DNA of 34,395 nucleotides, taken from positions 1-34,395 of the forward strand of contig CABQNF010000001.1 of assembly GCA_902465465.1 (NCBI GenBank), written 5' to 3'. Position numbers and translations under genes: made by a program. Each line of letters starts with the position of its first letter. Position 1 is the stretch's first letter. Positions 29,703 through 34,395 of this stretch are shown in pieces. This stretch comes from an uncultured Collinsella sp. (lineage in GTDB: Bacteria; Actinomycetota; Coriobacteriia; Coriobacteriales; Coriobacteriaceae). The notes under the pieces are model-generated. The model saw only the letters and a list, made by a program, of their open reading frames with translations, was not told where the DNA came from and ran no database searches.

Positions 29703-30711
29703 GCTCGTGCACCGTCCTTTCGATGAGGCGATTCCACGCCTGCTTGAGAGCATCGGGGGCGACGGGCTTCATGCCATCCATGGCATGGGCCATGCAAAAC
29801 GAGGCTGCGGCTTCAAAGTCGCGCACGTCAACGGTCCAGGTCCACTCTGCTTCGGTGCGCGTGAGTTCGCCTCGTCCGCGTGTGAGACCGCTGACCATAT
29901 CGGCCTGCGCCTCACGCGCGAACGAGAACGTAGCCGCAACGGGTGGACGGTCGGCAAAATCGAACTCAAAGAATAAGTAATCGTTGAGGTTGAAATCCGC
30001 AGGAATGGCGTAGGCTTTCGAAGGTCTCCAGGCGCGAATGATGCGGTCACAGCGGAATGTCCTGATGTCGTCGGTGGCATTGTCGAGGCCGCAGAAGTAT
30101 GCCGTACCCTCGCGTTCGAACATGCCGTAGACGCAAACGGTCCGCTCGCGTTGTTCACCGCGCCCGTTTTGGTACAAAAAGCGCAGCGCGCAACGCTCGG
30201 CAAAGGCACTCCATACCGCATCGACGGCGGGAGAGCGGCGGATCGGTGCCTCTCCTGTCGTCGACATGCCGGTGAGGTAGGCAATCTTGGAGCGAATGTC
30301 GGCAAGCGGCGCGGCAAAGGCGGATGAGCCTGCCGCGAGTGTCTGGTCGATGGCATTGAGCAGGATGTCGGCATCGTCTGCGGTGATGAGACCGCCCGCG
30401 GCAAACGTATGCTCGCGGTCGATCGTCCACGAGCTTTCCTCGGTTTCCTGCGCTCCGGCAGCGCGAACCTCCCTGATAACGATGCCGCGTTCGAGCAGCT
30501 TGTCGCGATCGCGGCGGAACTTGCGTTTGTCTGAGTCGATATTGCCCGAGCCGTACCCCAAATCGGAATCCAGGACGATTTGCTCGGTCGTCAGCGGTTC
30601 GGGAGAACTGTTGAGTACAAAGAAAAGGTTGAGGATGCGCTGAGCCGTTTTATCGAAACCGGGCTCGGCTGCCCCCTTTTTAATTGTCGCGGTCGTGTCG
30701 CTTGCCGTCAT
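29689..30711 (-). CDS. WYL-domain regulator, PafB-like
   Basis: A 340-residue protein. Residues about 20-100 look like a winged helix (AQRILNLFFVLNSSPEPLTT, then RDRDKLLERGIVIREV). The WYL module follows (ALRFLYQNGRGEQRERTVCV, then GTAYFCGLDNATDDIRTFRC). It diverges from the large membrane-protein gene across about 200 bp and is the first gene of the two-gene WYL operon. GAGGAC precedes the ATG. In the PafBC model WYL domains sense a nucleic-acid ligand after DNA damage; that this pair does the same is an inference from arrangement and domain content. Confidence 0.8.
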   Translation of the reverse strand: MTASDTTATIKKGAAEPGFDKTAQRILNLFFVLNSSPEPLTTEQIVLDSDLGYGSGNIDSDKRKFRRDRDKLLERGIVIREVRAAGAQETEESSWTIDREHTFAAGGLITADDADILLNAIDQTLAAGSSAFAAPLADIRSKIAYLTGMSTTGEAPIRRSPAVDAVWSAFAERCALRFLYQNGRGEQRERTVCVYGMFEREGTAYFCGLDNATDDIRTFRCDRIIRAWRPSKAYAIPADFNLNDYLFFEFDFADRPPVAATFSFAREAQADMVSGLTRGRGELTRTEAEWTWTVDVRDFEAAASFCMAHAMDGMKPVAPDALKQAWNRLIERTVHEHARA

Positions 30712-30835
30712 AGAGTCCTCGCATGAGAAGGTGGTTTGCTGCCATGATTTTAGTCCGATATGGAGATTAGGCTATATCCTTGTCCGCTCGGGGCGTTAAG
30801 ATGGCCCGAATTCGGTCGTTTGCGCTCGCTCGGGG

Positions 30836-30841
30836 TATACT
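30836..30841 (+). promoter_or_regulatory. Possible -10 element of the split M28-like gene
   Basis: TATACT about 70 nt before the start at 30910, without a good -35. A second AT-rich TATATA (30848-30853) is adjacent. The region 30712-30909 also must hold the promoter of the WYL pair, which was not resolved. Confidence 0.3.
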
Positions 30842-30909
30842 TTCGACTATATACGGTTCTAATGTGCATGCATTGGGCCTATTTGTCGGATTATGGATGT
30901 GGAGCGCAC

Positions 30910-33900
30910 ATGGCGAACACCCAGAACTATATTAACCACCTGCTGCAGAACACCGGCATTACGCCGGCATGCAGCGAAGAAGAGCGCTTGGCTGCCGAGG
31001 ATATCGCTCAGATCTTCCGCAACCACGGCTTTGATCCCGAGGTTCAGGAGTTCAATGCCCCGGCGCCCAGTAGATTGGCGTTTGCCGTTACCGGTATTCT
31101 TGCGTTTGCCGGCGCCCTGCTGATGGGTATCGGCGGCGGTATCGGCTTGGTCGGCACCTTGCTGGCCATTGTCGGTGCCGTTCTTTACGTGCTCGAGCGC
31201 ACGGGCCACCCCGTGGTTTCGCGTCTGGGCAAGACGGGCGTGAGCCAAAATGTCATCGCCTACCACAAGGCCTCGGGCCCGCTCGCGTCTCCGCGCAACC
31301 GCCCGGTGGTCGTTGTCGCACACTACGACTCTCCCCGTGCTGAGCTGCTCGCCCGCGAGCCCTATGCTTCGTATCGTGCGCTCATTGCCAAGCTGTTGCC
31401 CGTTGCCACGGTTGCCCCTGCTGCCGTTGCCATCCTGCGTATCCTGCCGCTCCCCGGCGCGCTCAAGGTTCTGCTGTGGATTGTCGCGATCCTCGCTTCC
31501 CTCGTTGCACTTGCCAACGCGGCAAACATCATCTCTAACCGCCACATTCTTCCCTATACGTCCGGCGCGGTGTGCAACAAATCTTCTGTCGCCGCTATGC
31601 TCGGCGTTATGGACAACGTTGCTCCCTTCCAGGGTGAAAACGAGTTTCCCGACGATGTTCCGTTCGATACCTATTTTGGGGAGCAGAAGCGTCGTGCCGA
31701 GGAAATGGCGCGCGCAGCGGCGGAATATGCCGCGGCCCAGCAGCAAAACGACTACGGCAACACCATCGAGTACGAAGAGCCTACCTACGCCGAGGACGAG
31801 TTCGGTCAGCCGATTGCTCCCGACACTCAGACCGAGCCCGAACAGGGTGAGGCTTTCGACGAGCAGATCGAGGGCTTTGAGGGTGCGTCTGCCGACGAGA
31901 CGCTGATCGGCGCCATCGTGCCCGAGGATCAGAATCAGGCTGTCCAGGCTGAAGAGTTCAATGACGAGGTTTCCGCTGCCGAGCCGGTGGAGGAGCCTGT
32001 CGCGGCCGAGCCCGAGCCCAAGCTCTATCGCAATGCCGCCGGCAACATCCGCTTTGGTTCGGATGCCATCCGTGCGCTCGGAATGCTTCCCGAGTCCTGC
32101 ACGCTCGATTACGAGGAGGGCGAGGAGCCGACGTTTGAGACCGAGCCTGCCCCCGTCGTGACTGCGCCTGCGCCCGCTGTCACCGTGGATGATGAGTCTG
32201 CCGCGGTTGCCGTTGCCGTTGCCGAGCCCGAGGCGGTGTCCGCGATCGATCCCGCGGCAGGACTGGACATTTTGGCTCCCGCCGCGCCGGCGCAAGACGT
32301 TGCGGACGAGTCTGACGACGATTACGTTGAACAGCCGAGGCGCGTGTCTTACGAGAGCGATACTGATTTCTCGGCCGAGATTCCCGCGGCAACGCCCCAT
32401 GCCGACATTGCATCCGCGTTCTCGTCGATTGGCGCCAGCGCTTCCAACTTCTTTAAGGGTGCGCTTGCAAAGGGCAAGAAATTTGTCGACGATTTCGAGG
32501 AGAAGCGCGCTGCCGCACGCGAGGCTGCCGAGCAGGAGGCTATCGCTCAGCAGCAGGCAGCTGAGGCGGCACGTGAGCACGCGGCGCAAGAGTTCGAGCA
32601 GAACGAGGCTATGCAGTCCGCGCCCGTTGACGCCGCCGAAGCTACAACGTCCTTTGAGTCCCAGCAACCGGCGTCCGCGGATGTTGTTGAGGCGACGACG
32701 TCTTTCGAGGCTCAGGAGCACGTCGATAGCACCATGTCGTTTGATGCCGCGCAGTTCGATTCCACGATAACGTTTGAAAAGCAGGGCACCGCGATTGCCG
32801 AGCCCCTTCCTATTTCCGATGAGCAGGGCGACGCGGCAGACGATGACGAGCCTATTGATGCTGCCGAAATCCAAGATGTCGCCGAGGACGAGTCCGTTGA
32901 GGCCAACTCTGACGAAGAGCAATACGCGGCAGCCGATCAAGGTGATTCGACCGAGGTCGAGCAGGAGGAAGTGCCTGCGGTTTCCGAGACTCCCGAGACG
33001 GATGAGTCGAGGCCTTACTCCACGCAGATTTTCACCATGCCGACCCCGAGTGGTTCCGGTGCCACGGTTGCCAATGTCGCTCCCACTCAGGACGAAACGG
33101 TCGATTCCCTTATGGCCCAGATTTCCTCCCAGGCATCGCCGCGTCCGCAGATGAATGTTCCCGATCCGGCGTCGGCACCGTCGCCTGCACCTTCCTCGTC
33201 TCCGCTGGCTTCGGTCCCCGATCCGTCGCTGCCGTCTATGAAGCAGGCAAACGTTGCGTCTCGCACGTCGCTGTTCGACCTTCCCGATCCCTCTGCCCAA
33301 GTCAACGACCCCTTTGCTACCGCCCAAGGTCCCGAACCCACATCGGCACCCGTTGCGCCTCCTATGCCCGTTGCGTCGGGCGCGCAGCCGATCGAGACCA
33401 TTTCGGCTCCCGCCCCGGCGGCACCCAAGTCTCGTAAGCGCGGCCTGGGTGGCCTGTTCGGTCGTAAAAAGAAAAACGAGCAGGACAGCATGAGTGACTG
33501 GCTGGGCGTCGAAGACGATTACGATGCCAAGAAATCCGGTCGCGGTATCGGTTCGTGGGATAACTTCGAGGACGATAACGATGGCTGGAAGGGCGGCGCT
33601 ACGTCTTCCGATGGCGCTTCTTCCGAAGATATGCTCTCGGCTGTCGCCTCTATGGGCGATGATGAGCTGCTCGGTCACGATATCTGGTTTGTGGCAACGG
33701 GTGCCTCGGATTGTGATGGCGCCGGCATGAAGGCCTTCTTGGCTTCGCATCGCGATAAGCTCCGCGGCGTATTCTTTATCAATCTTGAATCCGTCGGCGC
33801 CGGTAGGCTTTCGGTTGTGACGGTCGAGGGCGAACAACAACTGCTCAAGGGCGATCGCCGCATCATGAACCTGGTCAGCAAGGTCTGCAAGTCGTTCCAT

Positions 33901-34107
33901 GTCGATTGTGGCGCGCTCGAGATGCCCTATGCCAAGACCGATGCCTACGCCGCGCTCGAGGCGAGCCGCCGAGCCCTCACCATCGCCGGTGTGGACGGCA
34001 CACGTCTGGCTTGCGCTCGTACCGAGGACGACCTGCCCCACAATGTCAACCCGACGAACATTGCTACGGTATCCGAGGTCGTGACCGAGGTTATCCGCCG
34101 TTCGTAG
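30910..34107 (+). CDS. Large membrane protein: M28-like peptidase fold split by a long acidic insert
   Basis: A 1065-residue protein with unusual architecture. Residues 1-55 are helical. Hydrophobic segments follow at about 56-96 and 160-207. M28-type features flank them: VVVVAHYDSPRAE (His138, Asp140) and GAVCNKSSVAAMLG (219-232). From about 237 to 910 is an acidic Ala/Pro/Glu-rich, probably disordered region with repeated EATTSFE-like motifs (578-623) and a KKKN-rich basic patch near 855. The fold resumes at 918 with DIWFVATGASD and FINLESVGAG (N958-G965). Most catalytic M28 positions are changed: the bridging Asp is Cys222, the Glu-Glu pair is Ser933-Asp934, Asp is Glu960, the last His is not seen. 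I infer a non-peptidase scaffold. GGAG (30901-30904) fixes the start. Confidence 0.85.
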   Translation: MANTQNYINHLLQNTGITPACSEEERLAAEDIAQIFRNHGFDPEVQEFNAPAPSRLAFAVTGILAFAGALLMGIGGGIGLVGTLLAIVGAVLYVLERTGHPVVSRLGKTGVSQNVIAYHKASGPLASPRNRPVVVVAHYDSPRAELLAREPYASYRALIAKLLPVATVAPAAVAILRILPLPGALKVLLWIVAILASLVALANAANIISNRHILPYTSGAVCNKSSVAAMLGVMDNVAPFQGENEFPDDVPFDTYFGEQKRRAEEMARAAAEYAAAQQQNDYGNTIEYEEPTYAEDEFGQPIAPDTQTEPEQGEAFDEQIEGFEGASADETLIGAIVPEDQNQAVQAEEFNDEVSAAEPVEEPVAAEPEPKLYRNAAGNIRFGSDAIRALGMLPESCTLDYEEGEEPTFETEPAPVVTAPAPAVTVDDESAAVAVAVAEPEAVSAIDPAAGLDILAPAAPAQDVADESDDDYVEQPRRVSYESDTDFSAEIPAATPHADIASAFSSIGASASNFFKGALAKGKKFVDDFEEKRAAAREAAEQEAIAQQQAAEAAREHAAQEFEQNEAMQSAPVDAAEATTSFESQQPASADVVEATTSFEAQEHVDSTMSFDAAQFDSTITFEKQGTAIAEPLPISDEQGDAADDDEPIDAAEIQDVAEDESVEANSDEEQYAAADQGDSTEVEQEEVPAVSETPETDESRPYSTQIFTMPTPSGSGATVANVAPTQDETVDSLMAQISSQASPRPQMNVPDPASAPSPAPSSSPLASVPDPSLPSMKQANVASRTSLFDLPDPSAQVNDPFATAQGPEPTSAPVAPPMPVASGAQPIETISAPAPAAPKSRKRGLGGLFGRKKKNEQDSMSDWLGVEDDYDAKKSGRGIGSWDNFEDDNDGWKGGATSSDGASSEDMLSAVASMGDDELLGHDIWFVATGASDCDGAGMKAFLASHRDKLRGVFFINLESVGAGRLSVVTVEGEQQLLKGDRRIMNLVSKVCKSFHVDCGALEMPYAKTDAYAALEASRRALTIAGVDGTRLACARTEDDLPHNVNPTNIATVSEVVTEVIRRS

Positions 34108-34128
34108 ACGGAGCTCTAAGGAGTCAAC

Positions 34129-34347
34129 GTGTTTTCGTATATTAAGCGCCATTGGCCTGTCTACGTGATTTTGACCTTGATTGCCATTGCGTTAGGATTT
34201 GGGGCTGCCTACATCGTGGGTGCAAAGGGCTCGACCCCCGCCTCCGCAATCAGCGAAGAGGTGGAGCAAGAACAGAGCACGGGCGCCGATGGGATTCCTG
34301 AGTCCGAGCAAGCCATCGTTGATGGTGGATCTTCGTCTGCAGAGTAG
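34129..34347 (+). CDS. Small single-pass membrane protein
   Basis: An unrecognised 72-residue protein. GTG start with AAGGAG just before it, 21 nt after the previous stop, so the pair is cotranscribed. A basic start (MFSYIKRHW) is followed by one membrane segment, about residues 10-31 (PVYVILTLIAIALGFGAAYI), and a polar, acidic tail rich in Glu and Ser. This predicts a membrane anchor with the acidic tail outside. It may partner the large membrane protein. Confidence 0.75.
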   Translation: MFSYIKRHWPVYVILTLIAIALGFGAAYIVGAKGSTPASAISEEVEQEQSTGADGIPESEQAIVDGGSSSAE

Positions 34348-34377
34348 ATACGGCGATTTACATGATTGAAAGCGGGC

Positions 34378-34395
34378 GAGCCAGGGGACTGGCTC
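34378..34395 (+). terminator. Probable terminator cut by the window end
   Basis: GAGCCAG (34378-34384) pairs with CTGGCTC (34389-34395) over a four-base loop, 30 nt after the last stop codon. Any following T run lies outside the window. Confidence 0.5.

Noticed and set aside
30760..30909. Longer N-terminus for the M28-like protein
   Set aside because: The extra 50 residues are rich in Cys, Trp and Tyr, lack a ribosome site and overlap the promoter-like DNA; GGAG precedes the start at 30910.
30859..34152. Very long minus-strand open frame (1097 codons) opposite the split M28-like gene
   Set aside because: Arg/Leu/Gly-rich shadow of the acidic insert; the plus-strand gene has a ribosome site, membrane segments and M28 motifs.

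Overview
This looks like the chromosomal replication-origin region of a high-GC Gram-positive bacterium, most likely a Coriobacteriia member such as Collinsella. That assignment is an inference. It rests on the dnaA-dnaN-recF-dciA-gyrB-gyrA order, GTG/TTG starts with strong GGAGG sites, a fused TsaB-RimI-TsaD protein, a PafBC-like WYL pair without proteasome genes, and general protein character. No rRNA, tRNA, CRISPR array or insertion sequence was seen.

Layout. (1) 1-7086, plus strand: a six-gene operon, acpS, nnr, alr, family-4 uracil-DNA glycosylase, tsaE and a tsaB-rimI-tsaD fusion, from one clear promoter to one terminator. If replication starts near 15-18 kb this operon is transcribed head-on to the fork. 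(2) 7153-18212, minus strand: an unusual GHKL-ATPase/Q-rich/winged-helix gene, then dnaA, dnaN, recF, dciA, gyrB and gyrA. (3) 18456-20736, plus strand: rpmH, rnpA, yidD, yidC, khpB. (4) 20783-23597, plus strand: rsmG, three perfect parS sites, parA, parB and a small membrane protein, with visibly lower GC than the flanks. (5) 23723-28788: rlmN (minus) diverging from ddl and a DinG-type exonuclease-helicase. (6) 28785-30711, minus strand: two overlapping WYL regulators resembling PafB/PafC, facing the helicase gene. (7) 30910-34347, plus strand: a 1065-residue membrane protein that looks like an M28 peptidase split by a long acidic insert, then a small membrane protein.

The origin appears bipartite. 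The dnaA-dnaN gap carries an AT-rich stretch, five consecutive DnaA-trio-like triplets and DnaA-box-like sites. The gap upstream of the ATPase gene carries a second cluster. Both clusters share a 13-mer, GTTTTCRACAGGT, rather than the classical TTATCCACA. DnaA has Asn and Ser where E. coli DnaA has the base-contacting Asp433 and Thr435, so box and protein may have changed together. The ATPase gene lies between the two clusters and 15 nt upstream of dnaA, which makes it the best candidate here for an undescribed initiation or origin-organisation factor. Segregation signals are also dense: three parS sites at exact 39-bp spacing, a parS-like site inside dnaA and another beside rlmN.

Other points of interest are a Phe at the GyrA position equivalent to E. 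coli Ser83 (a quinolone-resistance position), a twin 12-bp palindrome TTAGGTACCTAA, and the apparently pseudo-enzymatic split M28 protein with repeated T-T-S-F-E motifs.
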